DNA of 64,000 bases from Owenweeksia sp963758205 (GTDB lineage: Bacteria; Bacteroidota; Bacteroidia; Flavobacteriales; Schleiferiaceae). Both the position numbers and the translations under genes were made by a program. The notes beneath the pieces are model-generated. The model worked only from the letters and a program-made list of their open reading frames with translations. It was not told the DNA's origin and did no database searches. The stretch lies in contig CAVWUM010000005.1 of NCBI GenBank assembly GCA_963758205.1, positions 270,189 to 334,188 on the forward strand. The letters run 5' to 3'. Positions 16,941 through 27,516 of the stretch are shown one piece after another. The stretch's first letter is position 1; the number at the start of each line of letters is the position of its first letter.

Positions 16941-19900
16941 CTACATAAAAAGCGTGAGGTAACCCCTTCTGCTCTCCTTACCCGTATTAAGGATGTAGGT
17001 ATAAACATCCTCTTTTGGCTTTTCGCCATTATTGGTACCATCCCAAAACTCGGTAAAGGGGCTGCGGGTTTCAAACACTATCTCACCCCAGCGGTTAAAA
17101 ATGCGTAAATAGTCGTTGGGGTTACAGGCATTGCCGGATAATACGAATTCCTCATTTATACCATCACCATTGGGTGAAAAGGCGTTTGGTATAAAAATCT
17201 CAGTTTGTATAGCTTCAATCCGTACTTTAAAATCCTGCTCGTACTGCTGTATGCACAAGGGGTCTTCCACCGAAAGGTTTACCGAATAAATACCGGGGTT
17301 ATCAAATTGAATTTTAGGATAGGCTCCGGTAGCTTTTTTGCCGGAATAAAGCCATTCATATAAATACCTGGCCCGGTAGTTTAGATGCGCAATTTCCAGT
17401 TCACCGGTGCTACATTCTTTATAGGATACCTCCGCACGGGGAGTAGTAGTACTATCACTGAATGTAACAGTGCCGTAAATGGTATCTGCAATACCACAGG
17501 CGGTATCAAAGGCAATAAGCCTTATTTGATAGGTACCACTATCCTGGTAAAAGTGGGTGGGGTTTTCATTATCTGATGAGCTGCCATCACCAAAGTCCCA
17601 GCTAAACTGGTTTACCTCGTTAGAGGTATTACTGAAATCCACCTGGTAGGTTTTATCGCAACCCACATAATTATAGGTCATAGAAGCATCCGGACCCTTT
17701 GGTGTATCATGATTAATAGTAAGAGTGGCAGTATCCGAAATATCACATACGGTATCTTCCGCAACTAGTTGAATCGTGTACTGACCCAATCCATTATAAA
17801 CCGTGCTTGGTTCAAACTGATTAGAGGTAAGTCCATTACCAAAATCCCAGTAGTACTTATTAGCATGCTTACTGTTGTTCGAAAACTTCACAAATAACTC
17901 ATTACAAACCGTGTCCATGTCAAGAGTAATATCAATATCAGGCACTGCTTGAACGGTTTGCTCAAGGCTGATTTTGATGGCTCCAAGATTACAGTTTGTT
18001 GATCTGTTGTGAGTATTGGCATATGCACCTGGCGTTGTGGGGAAAGTCGGAAGAAAATTCTCCCCACATCCTGCACATACTGCCTGATATATAGTGCCAT
18101 CCGGGCTGAAGCGGCTTGTACCCCCATCAACATGTTCTTCTTCTGAACCACCAAAAAAACTTCCATACAAAAGACCGGAGGCATCGCGGTCCAATACCAT
18201 AAAGTAGAAATCACTGCCATCAGTGGTTGATTTGATAGCATTTGATGTAACGGATAGCCCAGTTGTACTACCACCTAAAAAGCCATTGGATAAACTATTT
18301 GACCCACCTCCCCAACCACTTAGGTAAATATTGAGGCATTCATCCACCATAAAGGCAGATGGTACAAGGTCAATTTTGGGCTGACCACTTCCTACTGCCG
18401 TTGACCAAACTCTTGAACTGAGATCTGAGGAATATTTTTGTATAAATTGACTGGAGTTTGGATTACTGTATTTACCGCCTGATATTGGAAAGTTGATATC
18501 ACTATGTCCGAACAGGAAAATGGAGCCGAACTTGTCAATATCTATAAAATAGGCCTGATCATATCCCGATGTACCTACATAGGTTGCTCCTAATAGCTGC
18601 CCATTATTTCCATTGAATTTTGCTATGTAGCCATCCAGCCCGCCCTGCTTGCTATCTTCAAAGGAATTTGGAAACATGGGCAAATCTGTACTTTGAGTTG
18701 ATCCACATAAGAAGATATCTGTACCGTCAGATTTTACCGAATAACCTGTTTCATGATTAGTACCACCAAAGTAACTTCCCCAAACTAATTGGCTCAAACT
18801 TGGGTTAAAAACTGCCACAACTGCATACTGCACATTATTTGTAGCAAGCGGAACTCCAGGGTTTATAAATGGAAGATCAACAGCCCTGGCACTTGTAGCA
18901 ACCGCAATATTTCCGTTGGCCAGTACAATTACTTCACCTCTCGATCTATCACTATAATTTTTTGTAATAGCTGAATTAGTGCCTACTGGTCCTGAGCTGC
19001 TACCAATAAAAGTTGAGCCCATCTGAGAAGAGCCGCTAGCATTAAGTTTAAAGATAAATGCGTTAGCCCCGTTGGTGTAACTGGCATTTGAGGCAGAACC
19101 CGGAGGGAAGCCTACATTTGAGCCAATTGAAAATGTAGACTGATAACCATTAGAAGAGACAGGGAAATCCGGAGAACTTGTGCTACCCAGAATGACCAGT
19201 TCGTCTTGGTTATTTACAAACATGCTGTGAGGCATGTCAATGTTATTACCACCAATAAAAGTAGAGTAAATGAGGGCAGTTCCAGAGGGATTGAATTTGG
19301 TAATAGAGACATCAAAAGCTCCACCACCATAGGTGTTTTGTACTATACCTGTTGTGATTGGATAACCAGCGCCAAAAGTTATCCCCCCGCCATAGAAGTG
19401 GCCAGAGTTATCATATGTAGCGGTAAATCCCCAATTGTCTGACGTTGCTCCCGAAAAAGTAGAAAAATCCAAAACCGGGTCAATTATCAACGGTTGGGAG
19501 CTGTCATAATTTCCCAGCTTGAAACCTACCTGGGCGTTGGATAGAGAGTAGGAGCAGGGTATTATTACCTTTTCACCATTTATGATTTGGTAAGCTTCGG
19601 GGATGTATTCGTAAACGGGCCCTATGGCCGTTTTCATTACCAGCCGGCTTTCTGATATTTCCAGGCCTTGCAAGCCTTCAAATGTCATCTGTAAAACTCC
19701 GGGGTCGGCATGGGCTGCAAGCAGGATGTCATATTTCAGCCTATCGCCATCTTCAAAATAGTTAATGGTAACACCTTTATACAAGCCTTTATAGCTAATG
19801 CCTTTAAAAACCGGCACGTTTCCCTTCCATCGGGTAGAGTCATTTCCTAAAAAGTAGTTGTGGTAAAATTCTTTTTCAGAGAAACCCGAAACAGGACTCT

Positions 19901-20204
19901 TGTTTGAGTTAACCCACTTCATACGGTAGGCTACTGATAAGTACTCTTCTTTATGGTTGTGATGGTGATGATCTTCGTCTCCGTGATTATGCCTGTGTTC
20001 AACAGCTTCAGGATCGGTAAGAAAGGCTGTATAGCCATGAGATTCAAAAAAAAGTGCTCCGCTTACCAAGTCAGTTTTATAGAGAAATTCACCATCCCAC
20101 TGCCCCTGGTTTGGAATAAATGCGGGTTGTGCCCACACTCCAAATGCAGCGATTAACAGGCCCAGTAACAGGCAAACTTTTATGGCTTGAGTAGCTTTTC
20201 GCAT
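16941..20204 (-). CDS. Large T9SS type B secreted protein with SBBP repeats and PKD domains
   Basis: About 1087 residues. A signal peptide (ending FGVWAQ) is followed by the N-terminal FIPNQGQWDGEFLYKTDL domain seen in many SBBP-type proteins. A His-rich loop (HRHNHGDEDHHHHNH, about 70-84) is inserted there. Next come beta-propeller-like SBBP repeats (TYVGTSGYDQAYFIDIDKFG and kin), two PKD domains (YYWDFGNG and FSWDFGDGSS) and a type B sorting domain (FSPNGDGINEEFVLSG, YLRIFNRWGE). It is a cell-surface or secreted protein exported by T9SS. I prefer the start at 20204 (MRKATQ), as the ATG at 20216 only adds four residues. It converges on hutH. Confidence 0.85.
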   Translation of the reverse strand: MRKATQAIKVCLLLGLLIAAFGVWAQPAFIPNQGQWDGEFLYKTDLVSGALFFESHGYTAFLTDPEAVEHRHNHGDEDHHHHNHKEEYLSVAYRMKWVNSNKSPVSGFSEKEFYHNYFLGNDSTRWKGNVPVFKGISYKGLYKGVTINYFEDGDRLKYDILLAAHADPGVLQMTFEGLQGLEISESRLVMKTAIGPVYEYIPEAYQIINGEKVIIPCSYSLSNAQVGFKLGNYDSSQPLIIDPVLDFSTFSGATSDNWGFTATYDNSGHFYGGGITFGAGYPITTGIVQNTYGGGAFDVSITKFNPSGTALIYSTFIGGNNIDMPHSMFVNNQDELVILGSTSSPDFPVSSNGYQSTFSIGSNVGFPPGSASNASYTNGANAFIFKLNASGSSQMGSTFIGSSSGPVGTNSAITKNYSDRSRGEVIVLANGNIAVATSARAVDLPFINPGVPLATNNVQYAVVAVFNPSLSQLVWGSYFGGTNHETGYSVKSDGTDIFLCGSTQSTDLPMFPNSFEDSKQGGLDGYIAKFNGNNGQLLGATYVGTSGYDQAYFIDIDKFGSIFLFGHSDINFPISGGKYSNPNSSQFIQKYSSDLSSRVWSTAVGSGQPKIDLVPSAFMVDECLNIYLSGWGGGSNSLSNGFLGGSTTGLSVTSNAIKSTTDGSDFYFMVLDRDASGLLYGSFFGGSEEEHVDGGTSRFSPDGTIYQAVCAGCGENFLPTFPTTPGAYANTHNRSTNCNLGAIKISLEQTVQAVPDIDITLDMDTVCNELFVKFSNNSKHANKYYWDFGNGLTSNQFEPSTVYNGLGQYTIQLVAEDTVCDISDTATLTINHDTPKGPDASMTYNYVGCDKTYQVDFSNTSNEVNQFSWDFGDGSSSDNENPTHFYQDSGTYQIRLIAFDTACGIADTIYGTVTFSDSTTTPRAEVSYKECSTGELEIAHLNYRARYLYEWLYSGKKATGAYPKIQFDNPGIYSVNLSVEDPLCIQQYEQDFKVRIEAIQTEIFIPNAFSPNGDGINEEFVLSGNACNPNDYLRIFNRWGEIVFETRSPFTEFWDGTNNGEKPKEDVYTYILNTGKESRRGYLTLFM

Positions 20205-20250
20205 CCTATAAATCAACTCACTAAAGTACCACTAATGACTGAGATAGCAC

Positions 20251-20281
20251 GGGGCTTTGAATAGGATTTATTTAAAGCCCC
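20251..20281 (-). terminator. Hairpin after the T9SS/methyltransferase junction
   Basis: Perfect 8-bp stem GGGGCTTT (20251-20258) against AAAGCCCC (20274-20281) with a 15-base AT-rich loop. It lies between the THUMP-like methyltransferase stop and the next minus-strand gene. The T-run is weak, so it may be a terminator or an RNA-stabilising hairpin. Confidence 0.5.
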
Positions 20282-20287
20282 ATAAAC

Positions 20288-21460
20288 CTATTCTGCCCTG
20301 CTTAGCAACTCACAAACGATAAAGGTGTAACTCCCATCCATCAGTCTTGTGGCTATAAGATAATCCTTATATGAAGGTTTAAGCTTTAGTTTCTGCTCAA
20401 TTTCATTGGCTTTTTCAGGGAAGTTTCGGCTGATAACATTAAACCTGCCCTTAGTTAAACTCTTGTCAAAAGGCTTAAATAGTTGCTTTATCATAAAAGT
20501 TTTTCCTGGAAAATCTGTAACAACTTCGGTTGAAGTATAGAAGTTGCTATTAGGATGTAACTTTTTTACCTTCAGTTTTTTAGATAGAATATCCTGTCCA
20601 CCTGATTTTAATATTGACGCATTGGGTTCATAGAGGTAATTTTCAGGATTATCAATGGTTGCTTTCGCTTCTGTAAGTTCATCCAATAAAAATTCAAATG
20701 TGTATATCCTTTCAGGATAAATGTCAAATGTTTTTACCCTTACTGATTTGGTTTGAGCATCCATTAAGAACAAAACCTCTTTGCAATCATTCCTGTGACT
20801 TATAATCCAAACCTCGCTCACAAATTTCAATTGTTCTAAGGCAAGGCTGATGTCAAGCATGGGGCTTGCCTTAATCAGGCTTTTGCGGCCATTGCTTACC
20901 AGTAAGTCAAGTAGTTGGGTTACATCCGGCAGGCAATCGGAGAGGGCCACCACTTTACTCTTCGCGTCATCGCGCCTGTATGGATCCACATAAATAAAGT
21001 CGGCTTCTGAGCCTTCCAGAGTCTTTATCCCATCACCAATTATTATTTTAATGTTAGTGTTGGAAATTTCAAAGTTATGCTGTGCTACTTCGGCTAACTC
21101 AGCATTCTGTTCTACGTAAGTACTTTTTGTAAAGGATTCGGAGAGGTAAAAGCAATCCACACCCAGCCCACCGGTAATATCCAGTAGTTCATAGCCATTT
21201 ACGAGAGATGCCTTAAGTTCAGCTGTAGCCTGAGAACTGGCCTGTTCAAGGCTAAGTCCGTTGGGGAAAATGATATTTGGGTTCTCTAACCAGTCAGGGA
21301 GTTTTTTCCTGATTTTTTGCCTGGCCTGAATTTGCTCAACCAAAACCTTCTTCTCTGGCTGTTTGGCGTATTTCAATAATAGTTTAAAGGGATCATCAGA
21401 GCTGTGGCTTTTAATAAAATCCCTGTTTTCAATGATATGGGAAATTTCTTCAGGACTCAC
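20288..21460 (-). CDS. THUMP-like domain class I SAM-dependent methyltransferase
   Basis: A 390-residue protein. A helical N-terminus (about 1-90) precedes a Rossmann methyltransferase core with the SAM loop LLDITGGLGVDCFYLS (about 93-108), an acidic residue in STYVEQNAELAEVA, and FIYVDPYRRD as motif IV. The C-terminal about 90 residues (LKVKKLHPNSNFYTS, KGRFNVISRNFP) are the THUMP-like domain found with this methyltransferase in Bacteroidota. An RNA substrate is likely but not known. The start overlaps the DUF4159 stop by 4 bases. Confidence 0.85.
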   Translation of the reverse strand: MSPEEISHIIENRDFIKSHSSDDPFKLLLKYAKQPEKKVLVEQIQARQKIRKKLPDWLENPNIIFPNGLSLEQASSQATAELKASLVNGYELLDITGGLGVDCFYLSESFTKSTYVEQNAELAEVAQHNFEISNTNIKIIIGDGIKTLEGSEADFIYVDPYRRDDAKSKVVALSDCLPDVTQLLDLLVSNGRKSLIKASPMLDISLALEQLKFVSEVWIISHRNDCKEVLFLMDAQTKSVRVKTFDIYPERIYTFEFLLDELTEAKATIDNPENYLYEPNASILKSGGQDILSKKLKVKKLHPNSNFYTSTEVVTDFPGKTFMIKQLFKPFDKSLTKGRFNVISRNFPEKANEIEQKLKLKPSYKDYLIATRLMDGSYTFIVCELLSRAE

Positions 21461-22125
21461 TTTCCGGCCATTCCCTTAAAGGTGTATTCCAAAATATTGG
21501 CGCCCATTTGCAATGCTTTTAGCCTTTTTTCAGGCGGATCATTATGCACCTCTTCGTCTTCCCAGCCATCACTTAAATCAGTTTCGGTGGTATATAGCAA
21601 TGCTAGCCTGCCTTTTATAAAAATGCCCATGGCAACCGGTGGGGCATTGTCGTGCTCATGTATTTTCGGGATGCCATCCTTAAACACATAATGCTGGTTA
21701 AAAATAGGATGGGAGGGGGGAATGGGCTGGAGCTCGATTTCAGGGAATACCTTTTTTAATTCTGGCCTGATAAACTTATCCATGCCATAGTTATCATCAA
21801 TGTGCAAAAAACCGCCAGACTCAAGATAAAGTCTCAGATTTTTACGTTCATCATCAGAAAAAATCACATTGCCATGACCCGTCATGTGTATAAAGGGGTA
21901 GCTGAAAATATCTGTGGAGCCTACATCAACTACATCGTACTCAGGGTCAATATCGGTACCCAGGTTTTGATTTGTAAATAAAATGAGATTGCTGAGGGCG
22001 GTGGGGTTCGAGTACCAATCTCCACCACCATTATATTTAAGCAAGGCCAGTTTATAGGAGTATTGCTGTGGGTTAAGAGCCATTAAGGCAAGGGCCAATA
22101 CGGGGATAAAAAGCATTTTTCGCAT
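21457..22125 (-). CDS. DUF4159 domain protein
   Basis: About 222 residues with a signal peptide (MRKMLFIPVLALALMALN) and a DUF4159 domain: LALLKYNGGGDWYSNPTALSNL, FIHMTGHGNVIFSD, then GGFLHIDDNYGMD. The domain has a glutamine-amidotransferase/BatG-like flavodoxin fold with HxTGHG and DD(N)YG signatures and is probably periplasmic. Its role is unknown. I use the ATG at 22125; the frame runs up to 22209, but the extra 28 residues spoil the signal peptide. It is coupled to the methyltransferase by a 4-base overlap. Confidence 0.8.
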   Translation of the reverse strand: MRKMLFIPVLALALMALNPQQYSYKLALLKYNGGGDWYSNPTALSNLILFTNQNLGTDIDPEYDVVDVGSTDIFSYPFIHMTGHGNVIFSDDERKNLRLYLESGGFLHIDDNYGMDKFIRPELKKVFPEIELQPIPPSHPIFNQHYVFKDGIPKIHEHDNAPPVAMGIFIKGRLALLYTTETDLSDGWEDEEVHNDPPEKRLKALQMGANILEYTFKGMAGK

Positions 22126-22130
22126 AGGTG

Positions 22131-22138
22131 CAAAATTA
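22131..22138 (-). promoter_or_regulatory. -7 promoter element before the DUF4159 gene
   Basis: Minus-strand TAATTTTG, a perfect TAnnTTTG, ends 5 bases before the chosen ATG. No clear -33 element. It supports the short start and predicts a nearly leaderless transcript. Confidence 0.4.
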
Positions 22139-22322
22139 GGGCTTACAGTAAAACGGAAATCAGTTGCAGTGAATGTGGTGGTAAGAAACAGTTTACAAAT
22201 TATACACACCTCTAATTTCGTTTAATAAGCTTATTTAACTGATTGCTAATTAAGCTTTTGAACAGATGCATATTTAGCGATGATGTTGTATTTTCACCTA
22301 ACGAAAACTACAATCCTATTTC

Positions 22323-25300
22323 ATGATGAAAAATTACTCACTGGCATTTATGCTGGTTTGGATAAGTCTCACCACTGTGCTATCCGCACAATCACCTACA
22401 GTAGCTACTTATACAGCCGGATTAATTTCTTCCGATTTTCAAACCGGTGTTGTTCCCATCACTCTGAATTCCAACTGTCCGGGGGTTTTAAACGTACCTG
22501 TGCCTGCCGGAAGATTTGTAACATCCGTTGATGTAGAGTATGATTTTGAAGCCCTTGGCCTGGGTTGGCAACGAGAGCAGAGTTCATATCTCGAGTGTGT
22601 TACTACCAGCACCAAAGAGGCTACCGTATCAGTTGGCCCTAATGTTACCAGTTCGGGTGTCGTGTCCTACAATCGTACTGGTTTGTCTATCGCCAATGGG
22701 CTCGTACCTGTCGGTGGGCTTCAGTTCAGGCTTCATGCCTTCCGTTCTTTTTCTGGTGGTGGCTGTAACAATACCGTTCAGCGCATCAATAACAATACGT
22801 TTAAAATTACCGTACACCATGTGCCGGCACCAACCTGTTTACCACCCACTGCTTTATCCGTTAATGCAACAGGAGCAACAACCGTTACCCTTGGCTGGAC
22901 TACTGGTGGAGCCACAAATTGGCAGATAGAATATGGTCCTCCTGGTTTTCCTGTTGGGACAGGTACTATCGTAAATGCTAACACCAACCCCTTTACTGTA
23001 ACAGGTTTAAACAGTTCTGCCATATATGACTTTTACGTAAGGGATAGTTGTTCAGCAACAGACAAGAGTTTTTGGAGTGGGCCGGTTACTGCCAACACCG
23101 ATTGCTTTCCATTTTTAGCTCCTTTTAGTGAAAATTTTGATGGATTCTCCTGGGTTACAGGAACAAATTTTAATGATACAGGATCCATAGCACAATGCTG
23201 GACGAGAAACCCTCTCGTAAATTACCTTTGGAAACCCGGGCCTCCTCCATTTACTACAACTCTTACCGGCCCTTCGGCAGATCATACCACGGGAAGTGGG
23301 AAGTACCTGTTTGCCGAGTCAATTTTTAACGGGGGTACAGCTCCTTTTGACGCCTTTGTTATAACTCCGCCCATAGACCTTACCGCACTTACCACCCCCG
23401 AACTCAGTTTTTGGTACCATATGTTTGGAAGTGGCATTGGCTCTATGACAGTTGAGGTTGATAATGGCAGCGGTTTTACTCAGGTTTGGAATAAATCCGG
23501 CCAGCAGCAAACAAGTAATACCCAGGCATGGAAAGAAGCTATTATAAACCTGGCGGCCTATGCAAATGATACCGTTAAAATTCGCTTTAAAGCAACAAAG
23601 GCTAGCTTCAGTACATTGGCCGATGCGGCTATAGATGATGTGGATATTCACGAAGCACCCAGCTGCCCTAAACCTCAAAACCTAGTTATTACTGGTAAAA
23701 CCAACAATACCGTAACCCTTAGCTGGACTACCGGAGGCGCAACTAACTGGAATATTGAATATGGTAGTCCGGGATTTACACCAGGTACGGGAACAATTGT
23801 AAATGCAAACAGTAACCCATTTACGGTTACAGGTCTTTCGGCAAATACAGGCTATGCATTTTATGTTAGAGATAGTTGTGGTATTGGAGATGTTTCGGAC
23901 TGGATAGGCCCAGTGGCGGATACCACAGACTGTAATCCGCTCCCCGCACCGTACCTGGAAACCTTTGATGGCCCGAACTTTACGATAGGCTCCTTTACAG
24001 TTCCGGGAAATCTGGATAACTGCTGGGAGAGGGATGAAACGGTAAATTACGTATGGTCGCCACAAAATACTGTAACTACAACTACTACAGGCCCCTCTGG
24101 AGACCACACAACCGGTACAGGTAAATTTCTACATACCCAAAGAACTTTCGGAACGGTTATTCAATCAATGGAGGGAACAGTCATGTCACCCCTCATTGAT
24201 CTTACACCCCTTAACACACCTGAAATGAGCTTTTGGTATCACATGTATGGTGCCGATATTGATTCACTTTCAGTGCAAATTTTTGATGGATCCACATGGA
24301 AACATGAATTATCGATAGTAGGACAACAGCAAAATTCGAAAACCGCCTTATGGAAAGAGGCAATTGTGGATATTTCATCCTATGCCAATGATACCATAAA
24401 GGTCAGGTTTAAAGGATATAGAAACAGCACTTTTGCTTTTAACTCAATAATTGCGATTGATGATCTGGACATACATGAGCAACCTACCTGCCCTAAACCT
24501 TCGGCATTAAGCATCACAAGTTCCACCGCAAATTCAATTACCCTTTCGTGGACAAGTGGAGGAGCCTCTAACTGGCAGATTGAATATGGAAATTCTGGAT
24601 TTACCCTGGGTACTGGTACTATCGTAAATGCGAATACCAACCCGTTTGTGGTTTCCGGATTAAATAGTTCAACTACTTATGATTTTTATGTAAGAGATAG
24701 TTGCGGAGCTACTGACGTTAGCGATTGGTATGGCCTGGCCACCGGAGCTACCGACTGTTTACCGTTATTGGCACCTTTTACTGAAAATTTTGACGGACCT
24801 TCATGGACACCTGGAGCAAATTTTAACGATACAGGAACAGTAGCCCAATGCTGGATAAGAACTCCTTTGGTGAATTACCTTTGGAGGGTAGGGCCAACAT
24901 CATTTGTAAGTACTCTTACCGGCCCTGCAAATGATCATACCACGGGCTTTGGTAATTTTATTTTCGCAGAATCAATATTCAATGGAGGTACTGCTCCCTT
25001 TGACGCTTTTATTGAGTCTCCTCAAATTGATCTGAGTGCGCTTACCAATCCTGAACTTCGTTTTTGGTACCATATGTTTGGTACCGCTGTGGGCAGTATG
25101 AGCGTGGAAATTGACAACGGTAACGGATATACGCAGGTTTGGACAAGATCAGGGCAACAACAAACCTCAGGAATAGACGTATGGAAAGAGGCTATCGTTA
25201 GTTTAAGTGCATATGTAAACGATACAATCCAGATTAGGATTAAAGCAACAAAAGCGAGTACTAGTACCCTTGCAGATGTGGCCGTTGATGACATTTCGGT

Positions 25301-27390
25301 GAAAGAGGCTCCCTCATGCCCTCGTCCGCAAAACATAACTTCTACTACCACTACCACAACTTCAGTTACCTTATCATGGACTACAGGTGGTGCTACAAAC
25401 TGGCTGATAGGATATAGAGTAGCTGGAGGAACGGGTCCGCTAACTATAGTGCCGGCAAATACAAATCCATTTACAGTTACCGGATTAAGCCCATCCAGTA
25501 GCTATGACTTTTTTGTAAAAGATAGCTGCGCTGTAGCAGATGTAAGTGTTTGGGAAGGGCCTATAAGTTTTAGCACACAATGTGGTGTAGCAACTGCTCC
25601 CTGGGCCGAAAATTTTGATGGCTCCAGTTGGGTGAGCGGCACAGGTTGGCAAAATCTGGGCAACCAGATAAACAGTTGCTGGATAAGGCCGGTAGGAAAT
25701 AATCTTGATTTTGGTTCTTTCAGAAGGGCCAACTCAAACGTTTGCCTCTGGTCCGGCTAAAGATGTATCAGGTACTGGAGGTTATATCTATACTGAGGCT
25801 AACAATAATACCAACAATACGGGAGTAATTTCCACTCCACCGATCTACATTCCCTCAACCATGGTAAACCCAAAGTTTGCGTTTGCCTATCACATGTTTG
25901 GTGCTAATATCACTTCTTTGTCTGTTAGAATAAATACTGGTAGTGGCTTTGGCCCTAATGTACTTGTTATAAACGGACCGCAGCAAAATTCAGAATTAGA
26001 TCCATGGAAATTCGATACCATTAATCTGGTTCCGTATTTAGGTGATACTATCCGGTTAAAATTCTTTGGAACCAATAATGGTTTTAATGGTGACATTGCA
26101 GTTGATAACGTCAGTATTTTTGATGATCCAGGTTCAAATAATTGCGCTGATCCTTCCAACCTTGCAATCGGTTCAGCTACTCCCACGGGCTTCACAGTAA
26201 ACTGGACAGGCAATGGAAACTCACAAGTTGAAGTTGTTCCTGGTGGTCAACCCCAGGGTAGTGGCACAACTTACTATAATGTAGCATCACCATTAGTGGT
26301 TACGGGGCTTCTAAGCAATACTACCTATGATATATATGTAAGAGATAGCTGTGGCACCACCAGTTTAAGCCAGTGGATAAATGCCAGCCAAACCACATTG
26401 GTTTGTCCTCCAATATCTCCATCATTCACCAATACCAATTCCTGGCTTGGTGTAAACTTTAATTCAGGTGCCACGGTAAATGCTGATTCACTCCAATGGA
26501 ATTTTGGGGATGGTAATAGCACATCTGGCAACAGCCCCGCCCACACCTATGCCAGTGCAGGAGTTTACGTGGTTACAATGGATGCATTTTCGGATTGTGG
26601 TTCTACCGCTCAATTAATTGATACCATCAGGGTTTGTGATACGCTTAGCGCTGATTTTACATTTACAGCCAATGGTGATACTGTAAGTTTTGACGCTTCA
26701 TCATCAACCAACGCCACTTCCTATACCTGGGATTTGAATGGTTTTGGGGCCAATGGACAATTGGTAAATTACAGGTTTCCGAGCCCTGGAACTAAGCCTG
26801 TAACGCTCACCGTATTTAATGAATGTGGAGATAGTGCAAGGGTGGTTAAAAATGTGAAAGTATGCCTTGCCCCAAAAGCAAGCTGGACCTACAACATTAT
26901 ATCTACTACCAGTGCCGGTATGCTTACACAATTTGATGCTTCAGCCTCGCAAAATGCAGTGAGCTATGAATGGGATTTTGGCGATGGCAGTGCACTGGTT
27001 ACAGGGCAGATTATGCCACAGCATACCTACATTACGCCAGGTTTGTTTTATAAGGTTACCCTTAAAGTTACTAATACCTGTGGTGAGGCCAGTGTACAGT
27101 CTTTCAGGTTGAGCCAAATAGGACTTGAGGAATTATTATTAGAAGAATCGCTTAAAGTGTATCCGAACCCTGCCAGTAATAAGGTTAGTATTTATTGGGA
27201 TGGTAAAGAGGCTGATATTAATCGAGTTTCGGTGTTGGATGCTTCCGGAAGACTACTGAAATCAATTGCTATAGACAATACTGAACAGAGCCAATATAGT
27301 TTAGAGGTTTCGGAGCTTGCAGCAGGTGTCTATTTTATTCAGTTGCATTACGGAACAAAGCTTATCAGAAGAAGACTAATTAAGAAATAA
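22323..27390 (+). CDS. Giant FnIII/MAM adhesin A, T9SS type A, frameshifted
   Basis: Secreted modular surface protein. Signal peptide (ending TTVLSAQ), then a N-terminal beta domain (about residues 21-170) shared with the next gene. Next come four pairs of a fibronectin type III domain (for example VTLGWTTGGATNWQIEYG) and a MAM domain (SENFDG ... FWYHMFG ... QQQTS ... AIDDVDI), a fifth FnIII, three PKD domains and a type A sorting domain (VYPNPASNKVSI). The frame breaks in the fourth MAM domain: the first part stops at 25760 and the second runs from about 25705 to 27390. Removing one T from TTT at 25718-25720 joins them into about 1688 residues. Probably mediates adhesion. Confidence 0.85.
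26686..27086 (+). repeat. Near-identical PKD-coding repeat, copy 1
   Basis: About 400 bases coding the last two PKD domains of adhesin A match 36214-36614 in adhesin B with only about six to seven mismatches by eye. The flanking modules are far more diverged. Confidence 0.9.
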
Positions 27391-27407
27391 AAAAAGTGTT
27401 CATATTC

Positions 27408-27446
27408 AAAAAGCCTGTTCATCAATTTTGTTGAACAGGCTTTTTT
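27408..27446 (+). terminator. Intrinsic terminator of adhesin A
   Basis: Perfect 14-bp stem AAAAAGCCTGTTCA (27408-27421) with TGAACAGGCTTTTT (27432-27445), a 10-base loop and a following T-run. It begins 17 bases after the stop and separates the two adhesin genes. Confidence 0.9.
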
Positions 27447-27516
27447 ATTAAAGATAATAGCACAGTGGTTATATAATGGGTTTTTACTCTAAATTGCTGA
27501 ATTATAAATGATTATA

